Part shown: positions 53,602 to 63,458 of the stretch, piece after piece
Numbering within the stretch: position 1 is the stretch's first letter
Layout of the letters: every line of letters starts with the position of its first letter
Notes under the pieces: model-generated
Database searches by the model: none
What the model saw: only the letters and a program-made list of their open reading frames with translations
What the model was told of the DNA's origin: nothing
Origin: Citrobacter braakii
Lineage (GTDB): Bacteria; Pseudomonadota; Gammaproteobacteria; Enterobacterales; Enterobacteriaceae
DNA length: 64,000 bases
NCBI RefSeq assembly: GCF_002075345.1
Contig: NZ_NAEW01000001.1
Coordinates: forward strand, 1 to 64,000
Reading direction: 5' to 3'
Made by a program: the position numbers and the translations under genes

Positions 53602-54612
53602 ATGTACTACCCCTTCGTTCGTAAAGCCCTTTTCCAGCTCGATCCAGAGCGCGCTCATGAATTGACATTCCAGCAATTACGTCGCATTACCGGCACGCCG
53701 CTCGAAGCGCTTGTCCGCCAGAAAGTACCCGCAAAACCGGTTACCTGTATGGGGCTGACGTTTAAAAATCCACTCGGGCTTGCTGCCGGACTGGATAAAG
53801 ACGGGGAGTGCATTGATGCGCTCGGCGCGATGGGATTTGGTTCCATTGAGATTGGTACCGTGACGCCGCGTCCTCAGCCGGGTAATGATAAACCACGTCT
53901 GTTTCGTCTGGTCGATGCAGAAGGTTTGATCAACCGCATGGGGTTTAATAACCTGGGGGTTGATAACCTGGTTGAGAACGTCAAAAAATCGCATTTTGAC
54001 GGTATTCTGGGGATTAATATTGGTAAGAATAAAGATACTCCGGTAGAGAACGGCAAAGATGACTATCTGATTTGTATGGAAAAAGTCTATGCTTATGCTG
54101 GTTATATCGCGATTAATATCTCTTCACCGAATACGCCGGGATTACGTACGCTGCAATATGGTGAGGCGCTGGATGATCTTCTGACGGCAATTAAAAATAA
54201 GCAAAATGATCTGCAAGCGATCCACCATAAATATGTTCCAGTGGCGGTTAAGATCGCACCGGATCTTTCTGTGGAAGAACTGATCCAGGTTGCTGACAGT
54301 TTAGTTCGTCATAATATTGATGGCGTAATTGCGACTAACACCACTCTCGATCGTTCTCTCGTTCAGGGAATGAAAAATTGCGATCAAATGGGCGGCCTGA
54401 GCGGTCGACCGTTACAATTAAAAAGTACAGAAATTATTCGCCAGTTGTCTCAGGAATTAAAAGGTCAGCTGCCGATTATTGGGGTTGGAGGTATCGACTC
54501 AGTAATCGCGGCGCGTGAGAAAATAGCTGCCGGTGCTTCTCTGGTACAGATTTATTCGGGCTTTATTTTTAAAGGCCCGCCGTTGATTAAAGAAATCGTC
54601 ACCAATATCTGA
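53602..54612 (+). CDS. pyrD: Dihydroorotate dehydrogenase (quinone)
   Basis: A 336-residue membrane-associated class 2 enzyme, fourth step of UMP synthesis, passing electrons from dihydroorotate to quinone with [19 protein letters not shown] near residue 52, [11 protein letters not shown] near 172 with the catalytic Ser, and GVGGIDS near 295 are diagnostic. The ATG at 53602 gives the family start [10 protein letters not shown]. It is monocistronic with a terminator after it. Confidence 0.97.
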   Translation: MYYPFVRKALFQLDPERAHELTFQQLRRITGTPLEALVRQKVPAKPVTCMGLTFKNPLGLAAGLDKDGECIDALGAMGFGSIEIGTVTPRPQPGNDKPRLFRLVDAEGLINRMGFNNLGVDNLVENVKKSHFDGILGINIGKNKDTPVENGKDDYLICMEKVYAYAGYIAINISSPNTPGLRTLQYGEALDDLLTAIKNKQNDLQAIHHKYVPVAVKIAPDLSVEELIQVADSLVRHNIDGVIATNTTLDRSLVQGMKNCDQMGGLSGRPLQLKSTEIIRQLSQELKGQLPIIGVGGIDSVIAAREKIAAGASLVQIYSGFIFKGPPLIKEIVTNI

Positions 54613-54631
54613 ATGCTACCTTAATCACAAT

Positions 54632-54663
54632 CCAGGGCTTTATTTCTGGCCCTGGTTGTTTTA
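54632..54663 (+). terminator. Rho-independent terminator of pyrD
   Basis: CCAGGGC and GCCCTGG form a 7-bp stem over a 10-base loop, followed by TTGTTTT, 19 bases after the pyrD stop. Confidence 0.82.
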
Positions 54664-54777
54664 TATTCCTTTACTGTTGCTTATTTAAACATTCTGAGCT
54701 TTTATTATTAAGGCAATAAACGAAGCGGCAAAAGGATACTGTCGTAATGGTGATGATTAAGGAAAGGAGAGAAACTG

Positions 54778-55320
54778 ATGCGAATTAAACCCGACGATAA
54801 CTGGCGCTGGTATTATGATGAAGAGCACGATCGTATGATGCTCGATTTAGCCAATGGCATGTTATTCCGTTCGCGTTTTGCTCGTAAAATGCTCACTCCG
54901 GATGCATTTTCTCCGTCGGGTTTTTGTGTTGATGACGCCGCGCTTTATTTTTCCTTTGAAGAAAAATGTCGCTACCTGGATTTAGCCAAAGAGCAAAAGG
55001 CGGAACTGGTGCTTAATGCGCTGGTGGCGATTCGTTACCTTAAACCGCAAATGCCAAAAAGCTGGCACTTTGTCGCACACGGTATTAACTGGTCGCCAGT
55101 CGTGGGGGATGCTGCTTGTGTGGATTTAAGCGATACGGATGAACAGGTAAACCTGTTAGTGGTTGAACCGGGTGAAAATGCCGCGCTTTGTCTGCTTGCA
55201 CAACCTGGTGTGGTTATTGCCGGGCGCACAATGCAGCTTGGCGACGCGATTAAAATAATGAATGACAGACTGAAACCGCAGGTTATTGCCGACAGTTTCA
55301 GCCTTGAGCAGGCGGTTTAA
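54778..55320 (+). CDS. zapC: Cell division protein ZapC
   Basis: A 180-residue cytoplasmic protein of the ZapC family (formerly YcbW), which binds FtsZ and promotes bundling of Z-ring filaments. The start [20 protein letters not shown] is characteristic. AAGGAGAG lies upstream of the ATG. Its stop codon overlaps the stop of the convergent ycbX by three bases, so the two messages have complementary 3' ends. Confidence 0.95.
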   Translation: MRIKPDDNWRWYYDEEHDRMMLDLANGMLFRSRFARKMLTPDAFSPSGFCVDDAALYFSFEEKCRYLDLAKEQKAELVLNALVAIRYLKPQMPKSWHFVAHGINWSPVVGDAACVDLSDTDEQVNLLVVEPGENAALCLLAQPGVVIAGRTMQLGDAIKIMNDRLKPQVIADSFSLEQAV

Positions 55321-56423
55321 CTCTCCAGCCTGATTGTCGTTTTGGGAACGCAACTGCAGCACAGAATCGTCCCGTCATCCCCAATCGCTGATTTTTTCAG
55401 CGGACTAACTTCGCCTTCCAACAGTCGAATTCGACAGCATCCGCAAATTCCTGCCCGGCATGAATAGGGCACCCTGATACCCTGGTTTTCCAGCTGTTCA
55501 AGCAATACCTGCTGATTATTTCCGCGAAAGGTCTGTCCCTGCCAGTCAATAAGTACCGTGGCATCGGGTTGTTGTTCCAGTGCGGTATCATCTGGCTCCG
55601 CCGCACCGTAAGCTCTGGCGGGACCGGTTGCCAAAATTTCTACCTCATCGCCGACGCGAATAACGCCACTGTTGCGTGCGATAAGATTCTGGCCGAAATC
55701 AACGTCGCCGTTATCCACCGCTGTCCGGAAGGTTTGCAGCGTGGCGAGCGGCTCGCCAGACGGATGTTTCTGGCCTTTTTCTGGACTAACGGTAGTGAAA
55801 ATGCAGCGGCTACAGGGTTTTGCCACATCAAAAATGACGTCGCCAATGCGAATCACTTTCCAGGTGTCTTCTGCCCAGGCATCAGCCCCCGCAACCACCA
55901 GATTGGGGCGAAACTGTTCCATTTTGACGCTTGCCGGACAGCGCTGTTGCACATCGCGCAGAGATGCTTCGTTGGCCAGCAGGTAGGGATAACCATCGGC
56001 GAAGGACAAAGGAACATCAGCGTGGCGCTTCACCCGGCGTGTCAGTTGCGGACCCACCCAGCGCAACTGCACGTCACGGGAGAAAAAGCCGCTCAGCCAC
56101 AGGTTGATAGCCGCTGGTGCAATACGCGCGGTAAAATGGTTTCCCCACACTTCTGTCGGCGCATCCTGGGTGGCGAAGTCTGCGAATCGCACGAGCGCGC
56201 TGCTGCCGTCTGGAGCCGTGAGATGAAGTCCATCGTGGAAAGGGGAAGGGGTAAAGCGGACCATTTGCGGGAACTGTCGGGCGGTAATGAACGTCCCGTC
56301 GGGTTCGGTAATCATAAATATACGATCCAAGGCGAGACCGCTCACGTCTGCCAGGGCGTGCGTGAGTCCAATTCCACGCATTGATTTAACCGGATGAATA
56401 AAAAGTCGGGTCAACGTTACCAC
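55317..56423 (-). CDS. ycbX: YcbX, MOSC-domain protein with 2Fe-2S ferredoxin domain
   Basis: A 368-residue protein with an N-terminal MOSC beta-barrel domain, a MOSC core with the molybdopterin-binding cysteine in [11 protein letters not shown] near residue 216, and a C-terminal plant-type ferredoxin domain with CRAGICGCC and LCCSC. In E. coli it detoxifies N-hydroxylated base analogues together with other molybdenum-cofactor proteins. The GTG at 56423, seven bases after AAGGGG, gives the family start. The ferredoxin loop has an extra Cys where I recall Ser in E. coli. Confidence 0.93.
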   Translation of the reverse strand: MVTLTRLFIHPVKSMRGIGLTHALADVSGLALDRIFMITEPDGTFITARQFPQMVRFTPSPFHDGLHLTAPDGSSALVRFADFATQDAPTEVWGNHFTARIAPAAINLWLSGFFSRDVQLRWVGPQLTRRVKRHADVPLSFADGYPYLLANEASLRDVQQRCPASVKMEQFRPNLVVAGADAWAEDTWKVIRIGDVIFDVAKPCSRCIFTTVSPEKGQKHPSGEPLATLQTFRTAVDNGDVDFGQNLIARNSGVIRVGDEVEILATGPARAYGAAEPDDTALEQQPDATVLIDWQGQTFRGNNQQVLLEQLENQGIRVPYSCRAGICGCCRIRLLEGEVSPLKKSAIGDDGTILCCSCVPKTTIRLES

Positions 56424-56460
56424 TGCACAGCCCCTTGAACGAAAATAAGCCTTCAACTTT

Positions 56461-56488
56461 ATGACATACAGCCCATATTAGCTATAAT
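56461..56488 (+). promoter_or_regulatory. Promoter of rlmL
   Basis: ATGACA (56461-56466) and a perfect TATAAT (56483-56488) are 16 bases apart, followed by GCGC. The start would lie about 27 bases before the rlmL ATG. Confidence 0.55.
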
Positions 56489-56521
56489 GCGCAGCAATTT
56501 TCTAGGAGTAAAAGTGACATT

Positions 56522-58630
56522 ATGAATTCTCTGTTTGCCAGTACGGCCCGCGGGCTGGAAGAGCTGTTAAAAACTGAACTGGAAAACCTCGGCGCGCTGG
56601 AGTGTCAGGTCGTTCAGGGTGGGGTCCATTTTAAGGGCGACACGCGGCTTGTTTACCAGAGCCTGATGTGGAGCCGCCTGGCCTCGCGCATTATCCTGCC
56701 GATGGGAGAGTGCAAGGTCTACAGCGATCTTGATCTGTACCTCGGCGTTCAGGCAATCGACTGGACAGAGATATTTAATCCTGGTGCTACGTTTGCCGTC
56801 CATTTTAGCGGCCTGAACGAGACCATTCGTAACAGCCAGTACGGCGCGCTGAAGGTCAAGGATGCGATTGTCGATGCCTTTACCCGCAAAAATCTGCCGC
56901 GTCCGAATGTGGATCGTGAATCTCCGGATCTGCGAATCAATGTCTGGTTGAACAAAGATACCGCCAGCATTGCACTTGATCTGAGCGGTGACGGTTTGCA
57001 TCAGCGCGGTTATCGCGATCGCGCGGGTCAGGCGCCGATTAAAGAGACGCTGGCCGCCGCTATTGTTATGCGTTCTGGCTGGCAGCCGGGCACACCGTTA
57101 CTCGATCCGATGTGCGGCTCCGGCACGCTGCTGATTGAAGCGGCGATGTGGGCAACCGATCGCGCGCCGGGCCTGCATCGCGGGTACTGGGGCTTTAGCG
57201 GTTGGGCACAGCACGATGAAGCCGTCTGGCAAGAGGTTAAAGCCGAAGCTCAGGTGCGTGCGCGTAAGGGGCTTGCTGACTATACTTCGCACTTCTATGG
57301 CTCCGACAACGATGCGCGCGTGATTGAAAAAGCGCGTAGTAACGCCCGTCGCGCAGGTATTGCCGATCTGATGACATTTGACGTTAAAGATGTCGCCAAA
57401 CTGAGTAATCCACTGCCGAAGGGACCGTATGGTACGGTGATCAGTAACCCGCCCTACGGCGAACGTCTGGATAGCGAACCGGCGCTGATTGCCCTGCATA
57501 GCTTGCTGGGCCGTACGATGAAAAACCAGTTTGGCGGCTGGAATTTGTCGCTGTTCAGCGCCTCTCCGGATTTGCTCAGCAGCCTGCAATTGCGTGCTGA
57601 TAAGCAGTTCAAAGCGAAAAACGGTCCGCTGGATTGCGTACAGAAAAACTATCACGTTGCAGAGACCACTGCGGACAGCAAGCCAGCCACGGTCGCGGAA
57701 GATTATGCCAACCGCCTGCGCAAGAATATCAAGAAGCTGGAAAAATGGGCGCGTCAGGAAGGAATTGAATGCTATCGCCTGTATGATGCTGACCTGCCGG
57801 AATACAACGTTGCAGTGGACCGTTATGGTGAGTGGGTCGTGGTTCAGGAATACGCTCCGCCGAAGACGGTCGATGCGCAAAAAGCACGTCAACGCTTGTT
57901 CGATATCATTGCCGCAACGCTGTCGGTCCTGGAAATCGCGCCAAATAAACTGGTGCTGAAAACCCGTGAGCGCCAGAAAGGGAAGAACCAGTATCAGAAG
58001 ATGAATGAGAAGGGTGAATTCATTGAGGTAAGCGAGTACAACGCGCGCCTGTGGGTCAACCTGACAGACTATCTTGATACCGGTTTGTTCCTCGATCACC
58101 GTATTGCGCGCCGCATGCTGGGCCAGATGAGTAAAGGTAAGGATTTCCTTAACCTGTTCTCCTACACCGGCAGTGCCAGCGTTCATGCCGGGTTGGGCGG
58201 TGCGCGTAGCACCACGACGGTTGATATGTCGCGTACCTACCTGGAGTGGGCTGAGCGTAACCTGCGCCTGAACGGCCTGAGTGGTCGCGCTCACCGTTTA
58301 ATTCAGGCCGATTGCCTGGGCTGGCTGCGCGATGCCAATGAACAGTTTGATCTGATTTTCATCGATCCGCCGACGTTCTCTAACTCAAAACGTATGGAAG
58401 ACTCGTTTGATGTACAGCGCGATCATCTGGCGCTGATGAAAGATCTGAAACGTCTGCTGCGTAAAGACGGCACGATCATGTTCTCCAACAACAAGCGTGG
58501 GTTCCGTATGGATCTCGACGGTCTGGCTGAACTGGGATTAAAAGCACAAGAAATCACCCAAAAAACGCTTTCCCAGGATTTTGCCCGTAACCGCCAGATC
58601 CACAATTGCTGGCTGATTACCGCAGCCTGA
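56522..58630 (+). CDS. rlmL: 23S rRNA methyltransferase RlmKL (m2G2445 and m7G2069)
   Basis: A 702-residue fused enzyme. An N-terminal THUMP domain covers about residues 45-155. The first SAM methyltransferase follows ([14 protein letters not shown] near 197, catalytic NPPYGERL near 309) and makes m2G2445. The second methyltransferase at the C-terminal end ([15 protein letters not shown] near 543, DPPTFSNSK near 616) makes m7G2069. The length equals E. coli RlmL. It is separated from uup by 12 bases, so the two are cotranscribed. Confidence 0.97.
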   Translation: MNSLFASTARGLEELLKTELENLGALECQVVQGGVHFKGDTRLVYQSLMWSRLASRIILPMGECKVYSDLDLYLGVQAIDWTEIFNPGATFAVHFSGLNETIRNSQYGALKVKDAIVDAFTRKNLPRPNVDRESPDLRINVWLNKDTASIALDLSGDGLHQRGYRDRAGQAPIKETLAAAIVMRSGWQPGTPLLDPMCGSGTLLIEAAMWATDRAPGLHRGYWGFSGWAQHDEAVWQEVKAEAQVRARKGLADYTSHFYGSDNDARVIEKARSNARRAGIADLMTFDVKDVAKLSNPLPKGPYGTVISNPPYGERLDSEPALIALHSLLGRTMKNQFGGWNLSLFSASPDLLSSLQLRADKQFKAKNGPLDCVQKNYHVAETTADSKPATVAEDYANRLRKNIKKLEKWARQEGIECYRLYDADLPEYNVAVDRYGEWVVVQEYAPPKTVDAQKARQRLFDIIAATLSVLEIAPNKLVLKTRERQKGKNQYQKMNEKGEFIEVSEYNARLWVNLTDYLDTGLFLDHRIARRMLGQMSKGKDFLNLFSYTGSASVHAGLGGARSTTTVDMSRTYLEWAERNLRLNGLSGRAHRLIQADCLGWLRDANEQFDLIFIDPPTFSNSKRMEDSFDVQRDHLALMKDLKRLLRKDGTIMFSNNKRGFRMDLDGLAELGLKAQEITQKTLSQDFARNRQIHNCWLITAA

Positions 58631-58642
58631 AAGGATAAATAA

Positions 58643-60550
58643 ATGTCATTGATCAGTATGCATGGTGCATGGCTGTCGTTCAGCGATGCGCCGCTTCTTG
58701 ATAATGCAGAACTGCATATCGAAGATAACGAACGCGTCTGTCTGGTTGGCCGCAATGGCGCAGGTAAGTCGACGCTGATGAAGATCCTCAACCGTGAACA
58801 GGGTCTTGACGACGGGCGTATTATTTATGAGCAGGACCTGGTTGTGGCGCGTCTGCAGCAGGATCCGCCGCGTAATGTTGAGGGCAGCGTCTATGACTTC
58901 GTTGCCGAAGGTATTGAGGAACAGGCTGAATATCTGAAGCGTTATCACGATATTTCGCGCCTGGTGATGACCGATCCCAGCGACAGAAACCTGAATGAAA
59001 TGGCGCGGGTTCAGGAAATGCTCGATCACCATAATCTGTGGCAGCTCGAAAGCCGCATTAATGAAGTGCTGGCACAACTGGGACTGGATCCTAACGCCGC
59101 GCTTTCTTCGCTTTCGGGCGGCTGGCTGCGTAAGGCGGCGCTGGGCCGCGCGTTAGTGAGCAACCCGCGCGTACTGCTGCTGGATGAACCAACTAACCAC
59201 CTGGATATTGAAACTATCGACTGGCTGGAAGGGTTCCTGAAATCCTTCAATGGGACAATTATTTTCATTTCCCACGACCGTTCATTTATTCGCAATATGG
59301 CGACGCGTATTGTCGATCTCGACCGCGGCAAGCTGGTGACCTATCCGGGGAACTACGATCAGTATCTGCTGGATAAAGAAGAAGCGCTGCGGGTGGAAGA
59401 TCTCCAAAACGCGGAATTTGATCGCAAGCTGGCTCAGGAAGAAGTCTGGATCCGTCAGGGCATCAAAGCGCGTCGTACCCGTAATGAAGGCCGCGTGCGG
59501 GCACTGAAAGCCATGCGTCGCGAGCGTGGCGAACGTCGCGAAGTGATGGGCACGGCGAAGATGCAGGTCGAAGAGGCGAGCCGTTCTGGCAAGATTGTCT
59601 TCGAAATGGAGAATGTTGATTACCAGGTTGATGGAAAGCAACTGGTAAAAGATTTCTCCGCGCAGGTGCAACGTAGCGACAAGATTGCGCTAATTGGACC
59701 TAACGGCTGCGGTAAAACAACGCTGCTGAAGCTGATGTTAGGTCAGCTTCAGGCTGACAGCGGACGCATTCACGTCGGCACGAAGCTGGAAGTGGCGTAT
59801 TTCGATCAGCACCGCGCCGAACTGGATCCGGATAAAACCGTGATGGACAACCTTGCTGAGGGTAAGCAAGAGGTGCTGGTTAACGGTAAACCTCGCCATG
59901 TGCTGGGCTATCTCCAGGATTTCCTGTTCCATCCGAAACGGGCGATGACGCCAGTACGTGCGCTCTCTGGTGGGGAACGCAATCGCCTACTGCTGGCGCG
60001 TCTTTTTCTCAAACCCAGTAATCTTTTGATTCTCGATGAACCAACGAACGATCTGGACGTCGAAACGCTGGAACTGCTTGAAGAGCTGATTGATAGCTAC
60101 CAGGGCACCGTGCTGCTGGTGAGCCACGACCGTCAGTTTGTGGATAATACCGTCACCGAATGCTGGATCTTCGAAGGCGGCGGTAAAATTGGTCGTTATG
60201 TCGGCGGTTATCATGATGCCCGCAGCCAGCAATCGCAGTATGTGGCGTTTAAACAGCCAGTTGCGAAAAAAACAGAGGAAACCGTTGCTCCTAAAGCAGA
60301 AATTGTCAAACGCAGCACGAGCAAACTAAGCTATAAACTGCAGCGCGAACTGGAGCTGCTCCCCGCGCTGCTTGAAGAACTGGAAGCTAAACTGGAAGCA
60401 TTACAAGCTCAGGTAGCTGACGCCGCTTTTTTCAGTCAGCCGCATGAGCAAACGCAACAGGTATTAGCTAATCTGAACGAAGCTGAACAAGAACTTGAGC
60501 AAGCCTTTGAGCGCTGGGAGTATCTTGAGTCTTTGAAGAACGGCGCATAA
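58643..60550 (+). CDS. uup: Uup, ABC-F family ATPase
   Basis: A 635-residue soluble protein with two ABC ATPase domains. Walker A motifs are GRNGAGKST at 36-44 and GPNGCGKTT near 352; signatures are LSGGWLRKAALG and LSGGERNRLLLA; Walker B strands are LLLLDEPTNHLD and LLILDEPTNDLD. The linker and a C-terminal coiled coil after residue 550 are typical of Uup. ABC-F proteins act on ribosomes; Uup also affects transposon excision and binds DNA. AAGGATAAATA precedes the ATG. Confidence 0.96.
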   Translation: MSLISMHGAWLSFSDAPLLDNAELHIEDNERVCLVGRNGAGKSTLMKILNREQGLDDGRIIYEQDLVVARLQQDPPRNVEGSVYDFVAEGIEEQAEYLKRYHDISRLVMTDPSDRNLNEMARVQEMLDHHNLWQLESRINEVLAQLGLDPNAALSSLSGGWLRKAALGRALVSNPRVLLLDEPTNHLDIETIDWLEGFLKSFNGTIIFISHDRSFIRNMATRIVDLDRGKLVTYPGNYDQYLLDKEEALRVEDLQNAEFDRKLAQEEVWIRQGIKARRTRNEGRVRALKAMRRERGERREVMGTAKMQVEEASRSGKIVFEMENVDYQVDGKQLVKDFSAQVQRSDKIALIGPNGCGKTTLLKLMLGQLQADSGRIHVGTKLEVAYFDQHRAELDPDKTVMDNLAEGKQEVLVNGKPRHVLGYLQDFLFHPKRAMTPVRALSGGERNRLLLARLFLKPSNLLILDEPTNDLDVETLELLEELIDSYQGTVLLVSHDRQFVDNTVTECWIFEGGGKIGRYVGGYHDARSQQSQYVAFKQPVAKKTEETVAPKAEIVKRSTSKLSYKLQRELELLPALLEELEAKLEALQAQVADAAFFSQPHEQTQQVLANLNEAEQELEQAFERWEYLESLKNGA

Positions 60551-60565
60551 TTTAAAGGAGCACAT

Positions 60566-61813
60566 ATGTGCGAACATCACCATGCCGCGAAGCATATTCT
60601 GTGCTCGCAGTGTGACATGCTGGTGGCGTTACCTCGCCTTGAGCATGGTCAGAAAGCGGCATGTCCACGATGTGGCACTACGTTAACGGTTGAGTGGGAC
60701 GCGCCACGGCAGCGTCCTACCGCCTATGTGTTAGCAGCAATATTTATGCTGCTTTTGTCAAACCTCTTTCCCTTTGTGAATATGAATGTTGCGGGGGTGA
60801 GCAGCGAAGTGACGCTGCTGCAAATCCCCAGCGTTCTCTTTTCGGAAGATTACGCCAGCCTCGGTACCTTCTTTATCTTATTCGTTCAGTTGGTTCCCGC
60901 TTTTTGCTTGTTGACCATTTTGCTGTTGGTGAATCGGGTTCATATGCCTGAGCGGCTTAAAACATGGCTGGCGCGTATTTTGTTTCAGTTAAAAAGCTGG
61001 GGAATGGCAGAAATTTTCCTCGCGGGCGTGCTGGTGAGCTTTGTTAAGCTGATGGCCTACGGCGATATCGGCGTGGGCAGCAGCTTCATCCCGTGGTGCA
61101 TGTTTTGTATGCTCCAGTTGCGGGCTTTTCAGTGTGTGGATCGCCGTTGGCTGTGGGATGATATTGCCCCTATGCCAGCCATTAAGCAGGAATTAAAGCC
61201 TGGTGTGCCCGGCATCCGACAAGGATTGCGTTCCTGTTCCTGCTGCACCGCTATTCTTCCGGCAGACGAGCTGGTATGCCCACGCTGTCAGACGAAAGGT
61301 TATGTGCGGCGTAAAAACAGTCTGCAATGGACATTGGCATTACTGTTTACGTCGATCATGCTTTATCTTCCTGCCAATATTCTGCCGATCATGATCACCG
61401 ATCTGCTCGGGTCAAAGCTGCCTTCAACGATACTCGAGGGCGTGGTTTTAATCTGGAGCGAAGGCTCTTACCCGGTGGCTGCGGTTATCTTTATCGCCAG
61501 TATTATGGTGCCGACGTTGAAAATGATCGCCATTGCCTGGCTGTGTTGGGATGCCAAAGGGCACGGCAAACGCGACAGTGAACGAATGCATTTAATTTAC
61601 GAGGTTGTAGAATTTGTCGGTCGCTGGTCAATGATCGACGTTTTTGTAATTGCCGTACTCTCTGCGCTGGTGCGCATGGGAGGGTTAATGAACATTTATC
61701 CTGCAATGGGTGCTTTGATGTTTGCTTTAGTCGTCATTATGACAATGTTTTCTGCGATGACATTTGATCCCCGTCTGTCGTGGGACCGTGAACCAGATCA
61801 TGAGGAGTCCTGA
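60566..61813 (+). CDS. pqiA: PqiA, inner-membrane component of PqiABC lipid transport
   Basis: A 415-residue inner-membrane protein made of two similar halves, each with a zinc-ribbon-like segment and four hydrophobic helices. The first ribbon has CSQC near residues 13-16 and CPRC near 33-36; the second has CSCC and CPRC around 221-240. With PqiB and PqiC it forms an MCE transport bridge across the periplasm. It starts 15 bases after uup; in E. coli the genes are induced by superoxide through SoxS. Confidence 0.95.
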   Translation: MCEHHHAAKHILCSQCDMLVALPRLEHGQKAACPRCGTTLTVEWDAPRQRPTAYVLAAIFMLLLSNLFPFVNMNVAGVSSEVTLLQIPSVLFSEDYASLGTFFILFVQLVPAFCLLTILLLVNRVHMPERLKTWLARILFQLKSWGMAEIFLAGVLVSFVKLMAYGDIGVGSSFIPWCMFCMLQLRAFQCVDRRWLWDDIAPMPAIKQELKPGVPGIRQGLRSCSCCTAILPADELVCPRCQTKGYVRRKNSLQWTLALLFTSIMLYLPANILPIMITDLLGSKLPSTILEGVVLIWSEGSYPVAAVIFIASIMVPTLKMIAIAWLCWDAKGHGKRDSERMHLIYEVVEFVGRWSMIDVFVIAVLSALVRMGGLMNIYPAMGALMFALVVIMTMFSAMTFDPRLSWDREPDHEES

Positions 61814-61817
61814 CAGC

Positions 61818-63458
61818 ATGGAATCTAAAAGTGGGGAAGCCAAAGTGCAAAAGGTAAAAAACTGGTCGCCCGTGTGGATATTCCCTATAGTCACTGCCCT
61901 CATTGGCGCGTGGGTCCTGTTTTATCACTACAGTCATCAGGGGCCACAAGTCACGCTGATTACCACCAATGCCGAAGGTATTGAAGGGGGCAAAACGACG
62001 ATTAAGAGCCGCAGCGTGGATGTCGGTATCGTCGAGAGCGCAACCCTGACTGATGATTTGACCCATGTGGAAATTAAAGCTCGTCTTAACTCCGGAATGG
62101 AAAAGCTGCTGCATAAAGATTCTGTCTTTTGGGTGGTGAAGCCGCAGGTTGGACGTGAAGGTATCAGTGGGCTCGGCACGCTATTGTCCGGGGCTTATAT
62201 TGAACTGCAGCCTGGCAATAAAGGCAGCAAGCTGGAAAATTACCAACTGCTGGATTCACCGCCGCTGGCGCCGCCAGATGCGAAAGGGATCCGTGTGATT
62301 CTGGACAGCAAAAAAGCCGGTCAGTTGAGCCCGGGCGACCCGGTTCTGTTCCGTGGTTATCGTGTAGGTTCGGTTGAAACCAGCACATTTGATGCGCAAA
62401 AGCGTACGATTAGCTACCAGCTATTTATCAATGCGCCTAACGATCGTCTGGTGACCAGCAATGTGCGTTTCTGGAAGGACAGTGGGATCGCCGTGGATCT
62501 TACTTCGGCAGGTATGCGCGTGGAAATGGGCTCTCTCTCCACGCTGTTTGGCGGTGGCGTAAGTTTTGATGTGCCAGAAGGGCTGGAACAAGGCGAACCG
62601 GTCGCACAGCAGTCTGCGTTTAATCTTTATGACGACCAAAAAAGTATTCAGGATTCACTGTATACCGATCATATTGATTACCTGATGTTCTTTAAAGATT
62701 CAATTCGTGGCCTGCAGCCTGGCGCGCCACTGGAATTCCGTGGCATCCGTTTGGGTACGGTAAGCAAAGTACCTTTCTTCTCACCGAATATGCGTCAGGT
62801 CTTCAACAATGATTACCGTATTCCGGTGCTGGTACGTATCGAACCAGAACGTCTGAAGGCACAGCTGGGAGAAGATACTGATGTTGGCGCTCATCTGGCT
62901 GAATTGCTTAAACGCGGATTACGGGCATCGCTGAAAACCGGGAACCTGGTGACTGGCGCTCTGTATGTCGATCTCGACTTCTACCCGAAAGAACCGCCGA
63001 TTACCGGTGTGCGCGAATTTAACGGTTATCAAATTATTCCGACCGTGAGCGGTGGTCTGGCGCAGATCCAGCAGCGACTGATGGAAGCGCTGGATAAGAT
63101 TAACAATCTGCCGTTGAACCCGATGATTGAGCAGGCGACCAATACGTTGTCGGAAAGCCAGCGTACGATGAAGCATCTGCAAACCACGCTGGACAACATG
63201 AATAAGATCACGTCCAGTCAGTCGATGCAGGATCTTCCGGCGGATATGCAGAACACGCTGCGCGAACTGAACCGTAGTATGCAGGGCTTCCAGCCGGGGT
63301 CCGCCGCCTACAACAAGATGGTGGCGGATATGCAGCGTCTTGATCAGGTGCTGCGAGAACTGCAACCGGTACTGAAAACGTTGAACGATAAGAGCAATGC
63401 GCTGGTATTTGAAGCGAAGGACAAAAAAGATCCAGAGCCGAAGAGGGCGAAACAATGA
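61818..63458 (+). CDS. pqiB: PqiB, MCE-domain membrane-spanning protein
   Basis: A 546-residue protein with one N-terminal membrane helix (about residues 18-38) and three MCE domains in the periplasm, visible as repeats with IEGGKTTIKSRSVDVG, LSPGDPVLFRGYRVGSVE and LQPGAPLEFRGIRLGTV. A long C-terminal helical segment forms the needle-like channel. The ATG at 61818 lies 4 bases after pqiA and gives the family start; frame upstream overlaps pqiA. It overlaps pqiC by four bases. Confidence 0.96.
   Translation: MESKSGEAKVQKVKNWSPVWIFPIVTALIGAWVLFYHYSHQGPQVTLITTNAEGIEGGKTTIKSRSVDVGIVESATLTDDLTHVEIKARLNSGMEKLLHKDSVFWVVKPQVGREGISGLGTLLSGAYIELQPGNKGSKLENYQLLDSPPLAPPDAKGIRVILDSKKAGQLSPGDPVLFRGYRVGSVETSTFDAQKRTISYQLFINAPNDRLVTSNVRFWKDSGIAVDLTSAGMRVEMGSLSTLFGGGVSFDVPEGLEQGEPVAQQSAFNLYDDQKSIQDSLYTDHIDYLMFFKDSIRGLQPGAPLEFRGIRLGTVSKVPFFSPNMRQVFNNDYRIPVLVRIEPERLKAQLGEDTDVGAHLAELLKRGLRASLKTGNLVTGALYVDLDFYPKEPPITGVREFNGYQIIPTVSGGLAQIQQRLMEALDKINNLPLNPMIEQATNTLSESQRTMKHLQTTLDNMNKITSSQSMQDLPADMQNTLRELNRSMQGFQPGSAAYNKMVADMQRLDQVLRELQPVLKTLNDKSNALVFEAKDKKDPEPKRAKQ

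Noticed and set aside
57098..58294. Open frame of about 398 codons antisense to rlmL
   Set aside because: It lies wholly within a conserved gene and shows no start signal or domain.
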